Assembly (NCBI GenBank): GCA_029204045.2
Contig: CM055064.1
Location: 4,538,378-4,602,377 of the forward strand
From: Tillandsia leiboldiana
Lineage: Eukaryota; Streptophyta; Magnoliopsida; Poales; Bromeliaceae
DNA length: 64,000 bases
Reading direction: 5' to 3'
The first letter of the stretch is position 1, and each line of letters opens with the position of its first letter. The position numbers and the translations under genes are program-made. Below are positions 35,535 through 46,970 of this stretch, piece after piece. A model generated the notes under the pieces. The model was not told the origin of the DNA, did not search any database, and worked only from the letters and a program-made list of their open reading frames with translations.

Positions 35535-35649
35535 GGTTATTTCGAAAAATAGTTAGGATGATATATAGTAGGTGGTTGGAAAAATAATATAATATTTTTA
35601 AGTCGTGCTAATGTTATTTCGAAAAATGGTTAAAGACAAAAAGTTTAAT

Positions 35650-37228
35650 TTTTTCTTTCGAATCCATAAAAGTACTTTTACAAAAATATTATTTTACGTC
35701 ATACCAAAAAGCAAAAAAATATTTTTCATACCGAAATGAAAATAATTTTCAGCTTTATTATACGACTAACCAAATACCCCCTACACCACTTATTTATAAT
35801 CATTCACTTATATTTTTTCTTTCGTGAAATAAGTATAATAAAACATTTTTTTAAAATCATGATTAGATGGATGAATCCAAATATAATAATTTAATTAGTT
35901 ATGGACACTGTATCAGTAATATATATAATTGTGAAGAAAAATGCTAAGTGTACATTCAAAAATGGGTGTATATCTTATATCTCATCTATTCTTAGGTAGG
36001 ATGAATTACACTCGTTATTTCGAACTGACGAGTGGTGAGAAATGACTAGTGAGTGAATACTCACCCTAGAATTTGCAAGATATAGAATGTATATTCCATT
36101 TGAAATGTACAGATATTATTTCTCGTTAAACTATTCAGTACATTGGACATCAACTGAAGCATATACTTATAAAATTTTAATTTAGATTAATTTTTTCAAT
36201 TTTAAAATTTAATATAGTAGATATTATATTTAATAATATATTTTCTAAAAAAATTATACGTAAAAAATATAATTTTCTTAAAAAATATATTTTGAAGATA
36301 GTCAAATCTATTTACATTGCCGTAATCTATAATATTTAAAGAGATACTATATAAATATTATAAATTTTAAATCTCTTGTTCAAAAATATTTTAACTTTTA
36401 TAAAAAAATTTTGGTAAAAACAATTACAATTTATCTTAACTATAAATAATTTTGAACAAACTATTTAACCTTTTAAAATTTTGACTCTAAAATTTAACTA
36501 CTATGTTTAATTTTACAAATTTAGTTAATATATTTTATACAATCTCACTTCTATAAATTTGTTAAAATAAAATTTAAATTTAAATTTTAAAATCGAAACT
36601 TCGTTATATACTCCTAAGCTTTGTTTGGTTTGAAAGTAAAGCGGAGATAACGAAAGCTATTTTTTGAATTTTATTAAACAGCATGTTTTTTTAGTCGAAA
36701 TATTTTATTCCGATCAAACTTTACTATTTTTAATTATTTCATAATAACTTGAAATAAATTATTCTATCCTTTTGATAGAATTAATAGTGCTATTTTAAGA
36801 TTAAATTTTAAACTTTATTAAAATTATAAATTAAATTAAAATTAAATTATATAAACATAATTTATTATATATTATAATAAATTATTTTAATTATAAAATA
36901 AGTATTTGTATATATTAATACATATTATTTATATTTAAATATTATAATAAATTATACTTAAATATTATATTATTATAATAATTTTTTTATTAAATTATAT
37001 TTTATTTTAAATTCTACAATCACTTTTTTCTATCATTCTTAATTATTCTACAAAATTAACCAAACACATTTTAAGTTTTTTCCAAAAATAACAATATTAG
37101 AAGCCAAATATAATTTTTTTTATTACTAACTATTTCAAAATAATAAATTATTTTAAAAATAAAAAATTTATCATAATATTCGTTATTCCTTAATGAAATA
37201 GCACATAGTTCAAGTACATTCTACACTT
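35650..37228. repeat. Older duplicate of the 8500-9830 / 38580-40600 segment
   Basis: AT-rich, noncoding. Shared landmarks include TACAATTTATCT, TCTCACTTCTATAAA-type words and ATATTCGTTATT near the right end. Three copies exist in the window, two of them in duplication copy 2. No gene is seen. Confidence 0.65.
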
Positions 37229-37236
37229 CTCTCATC

Positions 37237-37694
37237 TAGGGATGTTAACGGATCGGATTTGGGACGAATTTTAAAAAATTCGAACCCAAATCCGACTACA
37301 AACTCGAAACCCGAATCCGAATCCGAATCCGAATCCGACGAATTTTAAAAATTCATATCTAAATTCGAATCGAACCAAAAATTCAAAATTCGAACCCAAA
37401 AATCTAAGCCCGAAACAATTATTTTTCTTTTTCTCCTTACAATATTTCAAAATATATTTAAAATATAAATTTAAATATAATATCAAATATTTATATACAT
37501 ATATATTATATAACGTAAAATTAATTCGGATTCGGATTAAAAGCAGCAAAAATTAATATTCAAATCTAAATTCATTAAATTTTTATTTTTTATATTTGTA
37601 CTTAAATTTATATTCGTTTAATATCAGATAAATTTATTTTATTTAAATTTAAATTTAAATAAAATTTTGAATATCGGTTTCTATCGACACCGTA
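37237..37694. mobile_element. hAT-type MITE, complete (458 bp)
   Basis: Starts TAGGGATGTTAACGG and ends GACACCGTA (decayed from a CATCCCTA-type end). It is flanked by a perfect 8-bp duplication CTCTCATC (37229-37236 and 37695-37702), the size expected for hAT elements. The interior contains runs of GAATCC words. The truncated copy is at 7175-7604. Confidence 0.85.
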
Positions 37695-37702
37695 CTCTCA
37701 TC

Positions 37703-38870
37703 TGTCATCTATCCCAGCACTGTTGCGCCCTGGATAGGGATAACTTTTGGCCGGCAGTATCAGCTGCCCATCATGACATCGGTTGGTGGCTCGTCACAAC
37801 AACGGTTTAGGAAGACAGCATTTGATCCTCGTGGATAATGGATTCATGCCTTTCAACATCTGACAAATTCCAAACTGTACACGTTGACGCAAATATAAAA
37901 TATTTTAAAATTAAATTATTTGTTTTTATTTATTTTATATAATTTTTATTTTTACTATTAGATAAATTAATTTAAATTGATATATAGGATTTTTTAGGAT
38001 AAACTACATGTTTGATTTTTAAAATATAAGGTACATATTTTATTTTTAAAACTTTAATTTGTTATAGTTTTAATTATTACAATCAAGTTCTATAATTTAA
38101 TTTAGTTAACTAACTATTGATTTATCAATAGCGTCAAAATAATATGATTCGAGCCATTGCTGTCCTCGGGCTTCGTGCCACTTCCAAAAATGAGCACGAT
38201 ATTCAGAGTATCGAGGCCCATCCATTGGTGCCCTCAGCTCGATCCGAAAATCTGCAGATTTGAGTAACAAACTTAATAACTCCAAATTTGTTAATTATTA
38301 TATAATTTTATAAACTTTTAGGAGTCTAATTATAATTGTGACTTCATGGGCGGCTAATTCGGCCGCTTGTTCGTGATCTTTGAATTTTTCGTTAAGCGAA
38401 AATCGAGTTCTAAACCGTAAATCAGTAAATTTGTGAGTTTATTGGTTTTTCGACGAAAAAAAAGTGTGATTCTAGTGATTTAGAGAGTTACCATGGACAA
38501 ACACTTTAAAATCGAGTCCTGAACTATAAATTAGTAAAATTATCGATTTGTCGGTTTGTCGGGTTTTTCGAGTCCGTAAAAATATTTTTACTAAAAAATT
38601 AATTTGCGTCAAACCAAAAAACAAAAAATAAAATTTCATACCGAAAATTATTTTCAACTTTGTTTTACGCCGAACCAAATACCCTCTTAGTAACGCTTAG
38701 CCAACCAACCAAAGTTGACTGAGAGAAATAGAAAGTCTACTGTGTAACAGTTACACCACTCATTTGTAATTAATCAGTTACATTTTTTCTTTAGAGAGAA
38801 AAATATAATAATTTTTTTTAAAAAAAAAGTTATGATGGAATGGATAAACCTAAATACAATAATTTAATTG
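37703..38870. other. Duplicated AT-rich DNA, no gene
   Basis: Collinear with 7613-8750 of copy 1. It shows the GGATAGGGATAACTTTTGG landmark that starts the older ~2.2-kb tandem unit. Confidence 0.6.
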
Positions 38871-38878
38871 GTTGGATG

Positions 38879-39525
38879 TAGGGTGGCGATCCGGCCCGTG
38901 TTCGGCTCGAAATGAGCTCGAGATCGAATCGCTCGTTTAGTAAACGAGCCGAACACGAGCCGATTTTTTCAGCTCGTTTAATAAACGAGCCGAACACGAG
39001 CTGGGGTCAGCTCGCTCATGTTCGGCTCGATAACAGCTCGAATACATATATATTATATATACATATTATTTACAATTATATATATAATATAAAATTTTAT
39101 TATTTAATTTTTATTCCAACTTAAATATAAAATCCAACTCCGTTATAAGGAGACTAAATTATAAAAAAAAACTCATTTATTTATGCTGAGGTAGAATATT
39201 TTTAAAAATATTAAAAATATTTTATTATTAGAATTGACTTTTTGATCATTGGATGAAAAGTCAACAATAATAATTATTTGTGCCTTAATTATTTGATTAA
39301 GAGTTTGTTTTTTTTTTTAAAACTTTACATTTAATAGTGGAAAAGAAAATCTTACTTGTTGTTCGTGAGTCAGCTCGTGTTCGACTCGTTAATAAACGAG
39401 CCGAACACGAGCCGAATTTTTCAGCTCGATATTTAAACGAGCCAGTTCGTGCTCGGTTCGTTTATTAAACGAGCCGAACACGAGCCGGCCCCAGCTCGCT
39501 CGTGTTCGGCTCATTGACACCCCTA
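38879..39525. mobile_element. Palindromic hAT-type non-autonomous element (647 bp)
   Basis: Starts TAGGGTGGCGATCC and ends TTGACACCCCTA, with a perfect 8-bp duplication GTTGGATG (38871-38878, 39526-39533). Each end carries several copies of AACGAGCCGAACACGAGC in alternating orientation, so both arms can fold. The central ~300 bp is AT-rich and noncoding. The empty site is visible in copy 1 near 8745-8760. Confidence 0.88.
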
Positions 39526-39533
39526 GTTGGATG

Positions 39534-40605
39534 ACACTGTATCAGTAATATTGCTCCTATACTTATAAAATTTTATTTTAGATTGTTTTTCAATTTTATA
39601 ATTTAATATAATAGATATTATATTTAATGATATTTTCTAAAAAAATTATAGGTAAAAATTATAATTTTTTTAAGAAAAATATTTTGAAGATAGTCAAATC
39701 TGATTACATAGCCCTAATCTATAATATTTAAAGAGATACGATATAAATATTATAAATTCTAAATCGCTAGTTCAAAAATATTTTAACTTTTATAAAAAAA
39801 AAAAAATTGGTACAAGCATATACAATTTATCTGAAAACTTTTGAAATTTTAACTCGAAAATTTAAGGTAAATGCTAGATGTACAACTCAAAATAGATGTA
39901 TATTTTAAAATGGATGTACATCTTACATCCACACCCAAAAATGAGTGTACAGATAGCATAGCTCAAAGTTTAAATACGCTGTTTATTTTTACAAATTTAG
40001 TTAATATATTTATACAATCTCACATTTATAAAGTTGTTAAAATAAAATTTTAATTTAAATTGAGCAATCTCCGCTATTTCAGCAAACAGTATGTTTTTTT
40101 GGTCAAAATATTTTATTCCGATCAAAATTTATTATTTTTAATTATTCCGGAATAATTTGGAATATGGTGGAATAGTATTATTTCAATATTAAATTCTAAA
40201 CTTTATTAACATTATAAATTAAATTAAAATTAAATTATGTAAACATAATTTAAAATATATTAAAATAATATAAATTATTTTTATTATAAAATAAGTATTT
40301 GTATATATTAATACATATTATTTATATTTAAATATTATATTATTATAATAATTTTTTTATTAAATTATGTTTTATTTTAAATTCAACCATCACTTTTTTT
40401 TTCATCATTTTTTATTATTCTATAAAATTAACTAAACACAGTTTCAATTTTTTTCAAAAATAATAAAATTATAAATCAAATATAATTTTATTTTTATTTG
40501 ACCTATTTCAAAATAATAAATTATTTTATAAATAAAAATAATAATTATAATATTCGTTATTTATTAATCAAACAGTGCAAAACTCAAGTACGTGTTGGAT
40601 AGGGA
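39534..40605. other. Duplicated AT-rich DNA, no gene
   Basis: Collinear with about 8760-9850. The 60-codon frame at 39871 is also in copy 1 (9144) but lacks family resemblance. Confidence 0.6.
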
Positions 40606-40614
40606 TAAGTTTAG

Positions 40615-40773
40615 AACAATGCTACATGTACACCCCAAAGGGTGTACATCTCATACCCTATTATCTAAGGATGGGGATATTGTGAAGGATTACTTTTAAA
40701 AAATATTTTTATTCTTAGATGGATGAAAGTGTAGGATGTATATCTCTTTGGGGTCTACATATAATATTTTTTA
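40615..40773. mobile_element. Short MITE with ~9-bp duplication (159 bp)
   Basis: Starts AACAATGCTACATGTACACC. It is flanked by TAAGTTTAG (40606-40614) and TAATTTTAG (40774-40782), a 9-bp duplication with one difference, and copy 1 has the uninterrupted sequence near 9865. A 9-bp duplication suggests a Mutator-like MITE. It is related to the element at 40897. Confidence 0.75.
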
Positions 40774-40896
40774 TAATTTTAGGGTGGCAGTATCAGCCGC
40801 CCACCACTACATTGGTTGGTGGCCCGTCCCAACAACGGGTGTACGAAAAACATCTTTCTTTATCACGGGGGATAATGGATTCATGGCTTTCAAAAT

Positions 40897-41068
40897 GAGC
40901 AATGCTACATGTACACCCCGAAGGGGTGTACATCATACACCTCCACCATTTTAATGGTGACGATATTTTTTACGGGTCACATCGAGTGACCCATCATCAC
41001 ACCCCCACCCTTAGATAGGTGGGGTGTATGATGTACATCCCGAAAGGGATGTACACGTAACATTTTCC
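40897..41068. mobile_element. Mutator-like MITE (172 bp) with perfect 9-bp duplication
   Basis: Starts GAGCAATGCTACATGTACA and ends TGTACACGTAACATTTTCC. TTTCAAAAT flanks both sides (40888-40896, 41069-41077). Copy 1 has the empty site near 9980. Internal palindromes include CCCGAAGGGG and the pair ACGGGTCACATCGAGTGACCC. The same family occurs at 43270 and 43494. Confidence 0.88.
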
Positions 41069-41077
41069 TTTCAAAAT

Positions 41078-41826
41078 CCACTAATTCCAAACCGTACGTT
41101 AAAGCAGATATAAAATATTTTAAAATTATTATTATTATTTTTTATTTTCATTTTTATATAATTTTTAGTTTTATTATTAGTTAAATTAATTTTAAATAAA
41201 ATTAATTTAAATCGATATATAGATTTTTATAGGATAAACTGCTTGCTTGATTCTCAAACTATAAAGTAGGTGATATTTTGTTTCTCATACTTTAAATTAT
41301 TATAATTTTAATTATTAATTTATAATTAAATTTTATAATTAAATTTAGGTGACTAATCATTGATTTATCACCAGCATAAAAGTGATGCACCGCATTATTA
41401 CTGGTCGTAACGTGATTCCTAAAGTAGTGACGTAGTGATGTTTTTTCTTTCTTCGACCACATTATTTTCAAATATTGCGTGCCATTATGGTTTTGTGACG
41501 TGATTCTGGGTAATGAGTGGCCCACGATATTTCTCTCGCATTGGTTCCGTAACTCATCATTTCATATTGTTTTAAAAGTTAGGTATTTTAGGTTTCGATT
41601 TATATTCTTATTCCGTGCCTCATGAAGTTTTATTTTTGATTTTTATTATCAATGGGTTAAAAGAGTCAATGACCAATCTACAGTTGATTTTGAATTATTC
41701 TCTAATAAAATCTAAGTGTCTTTTATTTGTTCATGATTTATCTAGATCGATTGACTTGTTTAACTGTTTTTCGTACCACGTGTCACATTTTAATTTGATT
41801 TAACCAGTTCAGTCATATTTATCATG
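41078..41826. other. Duplicated AT-rich DNA, no gene
   Basis: Collinear with about 10310-11043. Nothing is recognised inside. Confidence 0.6.
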
Positions 41827-42760
41827 TGTTGAGATTAAAAATATCGCCACGTAAGAATACGACACGTGACGCACACCATCGGTTAAAAATATCAGCCGAT
41901 AGGAAAAATGACCAATAAAAGGGTTATCAGCTTATCTAGGACCGATCTCGGTCGAAGGCGAATATTAGATCGTTTCAGTCGAATGATGAAAGAGGCGAAA
42001 CTAAAGTCAACTCTCGGCTGCTCGAGCCGCAAAAGAAAAGACCCCGAAAGGAAAGAGTACGGGATTCGAGCGCGAATCTCGTAACTGACTCCGAAATGGC
42101 AAGCGGCGTCCAGCATTGGAAAGCGCCGAAGATCACGATTCGGCACGCCGTTTAGGAGATGAATACGGACAGAAAATATCTAATATCCCATTGAGGAGAA
42201 TTGACTCAAAAGAAAATAGTTGAGAGATATGCAATGATTTTTCTTAGATCACGCCGATTATTAAAATCGGCAGTTATACACATGATTCGAACAGTTATAA
42301 ATAATTGAACAATCGAAGAAAAAAAGGTACTGCAACCTCGTAAGCCAGTGACCACCCCTACTCTTCAATACCTTTCAAACCTGAATTTATCTCTTTTCTA
42401 TACTAAATTTATCGCTTTCCTAAATAGCTTTCATACCAGCACTTACATTATTTTCTAGGAGTAGTTCTAATTGTAATCGGTTCCTTATAACCCCCTCCAA
42501 AGCAATATAATTTTTCAATTTGCTTTTCAGGTTGTGTCAATCTTTGTCTCAAAATTTCAGTTCGGTTTCTCTAAGTCGAATTCTACGAGAGTTTGATTGA
42601 AAAGAATCCGGCCAAGCGGTTCTTTTCTCGGTTCGATCGCTTGAGCTCTTTTGACACGCAGCGCATCACACATCTCGAGGGTCACTCCGAAACCGATCGC
42701 GGATCACATTTCGACCCCAACACCATGTCTCTTGTCACGTGACGATTTTTTATCTCAACA
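41827..42760. mobile_element. ~0.93-kb element with TGTTGAGAT inverted ends (copy 2)
   Basis: Duplicate of 11044-11988 with the same TGTTGAGAT...ATCTCAACA ends. It has small indels relative to copy 1, including a shortened ACTTATACA repeat near 42440. Confidence 0.6.
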
Positions 42761-43244
42761 CTATTAAACCACTCATTTCAGAAATACTGGAAGAGAAATG
42801 ATACATCTTCATTTAAGATTTATAATTTATTAAGTATCTTATTCTGTGTTTTAAATATATCTATATAAAATATTTAAACAATAATATACATTTGAGTCTT
42901 CTGTCAAATAAATTTAATAATTTAGAAATAATCGTTAAATTATTTACGAAAGTGTTAATGATAACGGTACGAAAAAATCATGTGAATATTTGTTTGGACG
43001 ATTATTTTTGAGCTTCGATGCTTAATAACTATACTTAAAAATATACTATCTCAACCTATAAAGTGCGCGTAAAATTAACAAAAATAAATATTAGCAAAAC
43101 AATTTATTTGAGAAAACTATTCATTAGAGCGGTATTTAAAAAATGGAGTCCTTTTACAGCAATAGCTCCAGCATATCGCACCAGATTGTACGAGATAGAC
43201 TCTTATGATATTATACAGGAAATAATAAAAGAGAAAAACACACC
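42761..43244. other. AT-rich flank downstream of HIPP copy 2, nothing recognised
   Basis: Collinear with 11989-12478. No gene is supported. Confidence 0.5.
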
Positions 43245-43269
43245 AATATATATATATATATATATATAT

Positions 43270-43439
43270 GAGCAATGCTATATGTACACTCCGAAGGGGT
43301 GTACATCATACACCACCACAATTTTAATGGTGGCGATATTTTTTACGGGTCACATCGAGTGACCCATCATCACACCCCCACCCTTAGATGGGTGGAATGT
43401 ATGATGTACACCCCGAAAGGGGTGTACACATAACATTTT

Positions 43440-43441
<2 letters not shown>
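43270..43441. mobile_element. Mutator-like MITE in (TA)n
   Basis: GAGCAATGCTATATGTACA to TGTACACATAACATTTTCC, about 172 bp, same family as 40897-41068. Confidence 0.85.
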
Positions 43442-43493
<52 letters not shown>

Positions 43494-43496
<3 letters not shown>

Positions 43497-43665
43497 CAAT
43501 GCTACATGTACACCCTCCGAAGGGGTGTACATCATACATCTCCACCATTTTAATGGTGGCGATATTTTTTACGGGTCACATCAAGTGATCCATCATCACA
43601 CCCCCACCCTTAGATGGGTGGGGGTGTGAGATGTACACCCCTTACGGGTGTACACATAGCATTTT

Positions 43666-43667
<2 letters not shown>
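43494..43667. mobile_element. Mutator-like MITE in (TA)n, second copy
   Basis: GAGCAATGCTACATGTACACC to GTGTACACATAGCATTTTCC, about 174 bp, same family as 43270. Confidence 0.85.
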
Positions 43668-43721
<54 letters not shown>

Positions 43722-43723
<2 letters not shown>

Positions 43724-43985
43724 AGGTATATATAAGTGTATACCTCATAAGGGGTGTACATCCTACATCTCACTCCATTTTGAGATGGGATAAATTATAT
43801 ATATATATATATATATAGAGGTATATATAAATGTATACCTCATAAAGGTGTACATCCTATACCTCAATGGAATAAATTTTATCCGTCACTCAATATGACG
43901 CATGAAATGAATATCCACTTCAGAATAGGGTGGGGTGTAGAATGTACACCCCTTATATATGGGGTGTACACCTAGCACCACCCTC
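43722..43985. mobile_element. Two diverged or partial MITEs of the GTGTACATCCTA type
   Basis: Both start (G/A)GAGGTATATATAA and share GTATACCTCATAA and GTGTACATCCTA. The first stops after about 75 bp, the second continues to GTGTACACCTAGCACCACCC. They look like a partial and a fuller copy of one family related to 40897. Confidence 0.65.
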
Positions 43986-44044
43986 TATATATATATATAT
44001 ATATATATATACCGCATACGTGAAAGGTAAGTAATTAAGTTGGG

Positions 44045-45447
44045 TCACATGGTGGCGCAGCCGTACGGAGAGTCTCCTTCGAAGACGATCTTGCAGCCGG
44101 CGCCGGCGCACCAGGAACAGCCGCCAGCACCACCACAGTGGCGGCAGCCGGGCGGGGGGCACCATCCGCTGTCCGTCTTCCCGCACGAGCAGCACCGGTG
44201 CCCTCCCCTTCCTCCTTGGTGCTCGGAGCACGGGCACGGGCACGGGCACGGCTGCCGGCAGCAGCCCGGCCACTCCGGAAAAGGGCACTCCACCTTCGGC
44301 GGCCACGGACACTGCGGCGGGGGCGGGGGCGGGGGCGGGCGCGGGGGCGGGGGTGGGGGAGGCGCGGGTGGGGGTGGGGGTGGGGGGTGGGGGAGGGCAC
44401 TGCCACAGCGGATAAGGACACAGCACCTTCGGCGGCCACAGGCACGGCGGAGGCGGCGGGGGAGGGGCCGGCGGCGGCGGAGGGGGAGGGGGAGGAGTTG
44501 GCGGCTTCGGCGGCGGTGGGGGAGGAGGAGGAGGAAGGATCTCGATGCCCTTGATCACGTCGCAAGCCAAGCAAAGCAGCTTCTTCGACAGTCTCAGGGG
44601 ATCGAAAGGGCCGGAAACTTTGACGGTGTTCTTCTTCTCGTCGTATGCGATGGTCTGGATATTCTCTCGTTCTCCAGAGTTGGTAATTAAAGAAGGAGAA
44701 AGAGAGGCACAGTTAGTACTGTTAAAGAAAGGTGAAGCATAATTAGCTTATACCATATTAAAGAAGGTGAATTTTGAAAACAATATTTTAATTAATATTT
44801 TCACAGAATTTGGTGAGAGAGAGATGCATGCAGGGGAAGGTTGAATATATAGTAGAGAAAATGTACTTTGGAGCTTGCACAAAACCTTTCTGATCTTTGT
44901 ACTGCAGCGGCAGCAATCCAGGTCTACTTTCAGGAGTATTGTGGAGATCTTCTCCTACGCACTCGTAAGAGCAAAAGTGATTGGCATATTAATTAAGCTA
45001 GCTCCATGCCACAGAAAAGGAATTGAGCACAACAAGCATATATGCATGCATGATAGCTGATGAGAACTGTGAGATTGAATCATCGTATTCAAATCATGTC
45101 GTGTTTTGGGTTAATATTCGTATCGTTTAGAAAATATATAATGGAATGCCTCCTAAAACTTATGCTACTTGATAACAATATTTTTAATATTTATATTCAG
45201 CAATGTTAGGAATAAGCACCCTCATTATATATTTATCTCTAAAACGAGACATCAATGAGTTCTTAAACACTATTTATTGCTCAGAGCTAGCTCTGCACGT
45301 AATAGTTAAACTCTGTACACTCTAATTACCTGCTGTTTGTGCTACCTGATGTAAATTTGATTTCACTGAAAATGTTTGGCTAACTCTCAAAAAAAAGAAA
45401 AAGGAGAAATATCAGAGAGTTGGAAATTTGAGCACCTTCTCAGCCAT
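44045..45447 (-). pseudogene. HIPP-type HMA-domain protein, copy 2, frameshifted after the proline region
   Basis: Exons correspond to copy 1: 45447-45436, 44948-44867 and 44671 leftwards, with the same MAEK start, splice sites and DLDCCRC metal-binding loop. Exon 3 differs by two residues in the HMA domain (ENIQTIAYD instead of EKIQAIAYD). The proline stretch is interrupted by K, T and A. A G/C-rich 6-bp-type repeat at 44310-44395 has changed length: exon 3 down to the original stop is 627 nt versus 596 nt in copy 1, a difference of 31, so the frame shifts by one. The shifted frame reads Ala/Pro/Arg-rich sequence to a stop at 43953, and the Cys-rich tail and CATM box (stop at 44045) fall out of frame. 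It may be a real loss or a homopolymer error in a G run (for example GGGGGG near 44384). Confidence 0.75.
44310..44398 (-). repeat. G-rich minisatellite in HIPP copy 2
   Basis: Repeats of CGGGGG/TGGGGG units (+ strand) that are absent from copy 1. Expansion here accounts for most of the extra 31 nt in exon 3 and for the frame change. Confidence 0.85.
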
Positions 45448-45514
45448 CGCTTGAATATATTGATGCAGAGACCTGCGAGAAAGCAGTGAGGGAAACAAGA
45501 AGAGGCATATCGCT

Positions 45515-45525
45515 TTATATATAAA
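45515..45525 (-). promoter_or_regulatory. TATA box of HIPP copy 2
   Basis: The same TATATATAAA as in copy 1, about 70 bp upstream of the ATG at 45447. Here the upstream DNA is not interrupted by a LINE. Confidence 0.6.
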
Positions 45526-45549
45526 GTTGCTCAAGTTCAAATTTTTTTA

Positions 45550-46251
45550 ATTTTTTAATTTAGTAATAATTTTCCTCAGTTTTTTTTCTTTTTAAATTTA
45601 AAGAACGCAGAAAATAACTGAAAAGAAAATACGCAAAAAAGAACAAAACCAGTCCCTGTTAGGGTTTGGTGAAATTTGTTGGAATGCCATTTTAAATTAT
45701 TAGAGATGGAATTAAGAGTAGAAATCCTAATTATAATGTGGTTTGGGTGCATTTTTTTTTTTTTTTTTTTTTTTTGTGAAATATGCACTTTAATTTGGTT
45801 GGTGAGTGGAGTCAATATGAGTTGTTGGCACCAGGACGGTAAATGAGCTGAACACGAACGAGCATGACTAGTTTATGTTAAGCTGTGTAGCTTATTAAAA
45901 TATCGAGATAAAAAATTTAGTTCATATTTTTTTATTAATAAGAAAAAGATACGTGTCTTGCAAATAGTAAGTTAATTAAATTGTGAGCCCCGTACTAAGT
46001 GAAGAGTTAAAAAAAAATTTAAAAATTAAATTTTAATTAAATAATTAAAATTTATAAAATATAAATTATTTCATATTAGGATTGACATAAAATTTAAATA
46101 ATAAAATCTATAATATATATTATCGATAGTAACAAATCATTTGCTATCCATGATATTCTAGCTCATTTCTCTCTCTCTAGTTATATATACACACAACGCG
46201 CTATATCAAACTAAGAACAAGCCCTCTCATTTTCTGTTTAGTTCATTAAGG
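45550..46251. other. Upstream region of HIPP copy 2 and duplicated AT-rich DNA
   Basis: It contains the empty LINE site around 45627-45640 (AAAATACGCAAAAAAGAAC) and a poly-T run at 45754-45775. Otherwise collinear with 15332-15960. No other gene. Confidence 0.6.
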
Positions 46252-46586
46252 CACTACATCATAAATCATTATTTTTGGTGGCATTTTTTGGTGACTTTTA
46301 TAAAAAATGCCAGCAAATGATATGTATTGGCGGCACTTTTAAATAAATATTTTTAATAAAATTTTATATTTATTTATTTATTTATTTTTTTAATTCGTGT
46401 AATTTTAAGATAATTGACGATACTTTAATACAAGATAATTGCCACCAATTGAATATCCTATAAAAGTGCTACCAATAAATATTAAAATTGTCACCAATAA
46501 ATAATTAAAAGTGCCACAAATAAAAAATTTTTTTAATTATTTTTTTTTTCACGCAAGCGGTAACAAAATTCACGCTCGCGCGTAAG

Positions 46587-46617
<31 letters not shown>

Positions 46618-46970
46618 AAACCGGCCTCTTGGAATTAAAAATTTTTTCCAACTGGCCTTCTTAATTTGCAGCAAAAAAAATTAACCTAGCTAGCTACATA
46701 CATAATTAATTAACCTAGCTAGCTAGCTACATGCATAATTAATTGATCGTCCATCGTGCAGTATCCTCTTAATTTGCCCAAACCCTAAACCTAATTAACT
46801 CCTCTACCCCGCCTCCTCCTCTGCCCCGCCTCCTCCTTGCGGCGACGACGACGACGACGAGGAGTGGGAGACACCGCCGCCGCGCCGCCGCCTCCTCCTC
46901 GATGTCGAATTTATTTCAAGTGGAGCACGAGCGGGCGGCCGGCCTGCGGTGCGGGGCTCTCAAACAACGA
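46252..46970. mobile_element. CACTA-end-like insertion with a GC-rich block (copy 2 only)
   Basis: At 46252 the copy 2 sequence departs from copy 1 (16/15.96 kb equivalent) with CACTACATCATAAATCA, a CACTA-type terminus. TGGTGGCATTTTTTGG, AATGCCAGCAA and GTGCCACAAA subterminal motifs follow. A 30-A run (about 46584-46613), CTAGCTAGCTACAT repeats (about 46688-46730) and a GC-rich (GAC)n-containing block (46795-46910) come after. I find no clear second terminus; copy 1 homology resumes at about 46970 with a local duplication (CTCAAACAACGAGCTTGATTG at 46959 and 47029). Confidence 0.55.

Larger units (their letters stand above)
43245..44012. repeat. (TA)n locus expanded by four nested MITE insertions
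   Basis: In copy 1 the same place is a plain 62-bp (TA)n run (12479-12541). Here TA arrays alternate with MITEs at 43270-43441, 43494-43667, 43722-~43796 and ~43818-43985. Each insertion is bordered by TA repeat, which is also its duplicated target, so exact duplications cannot be read. Confidence 0.85.

Noticed and set aside
46800..46910. GC-rich (GAC)n block as a possible coding exon
   Set aside because: No open frame of useful length and no splice context; kept only as part of the insertion entry.
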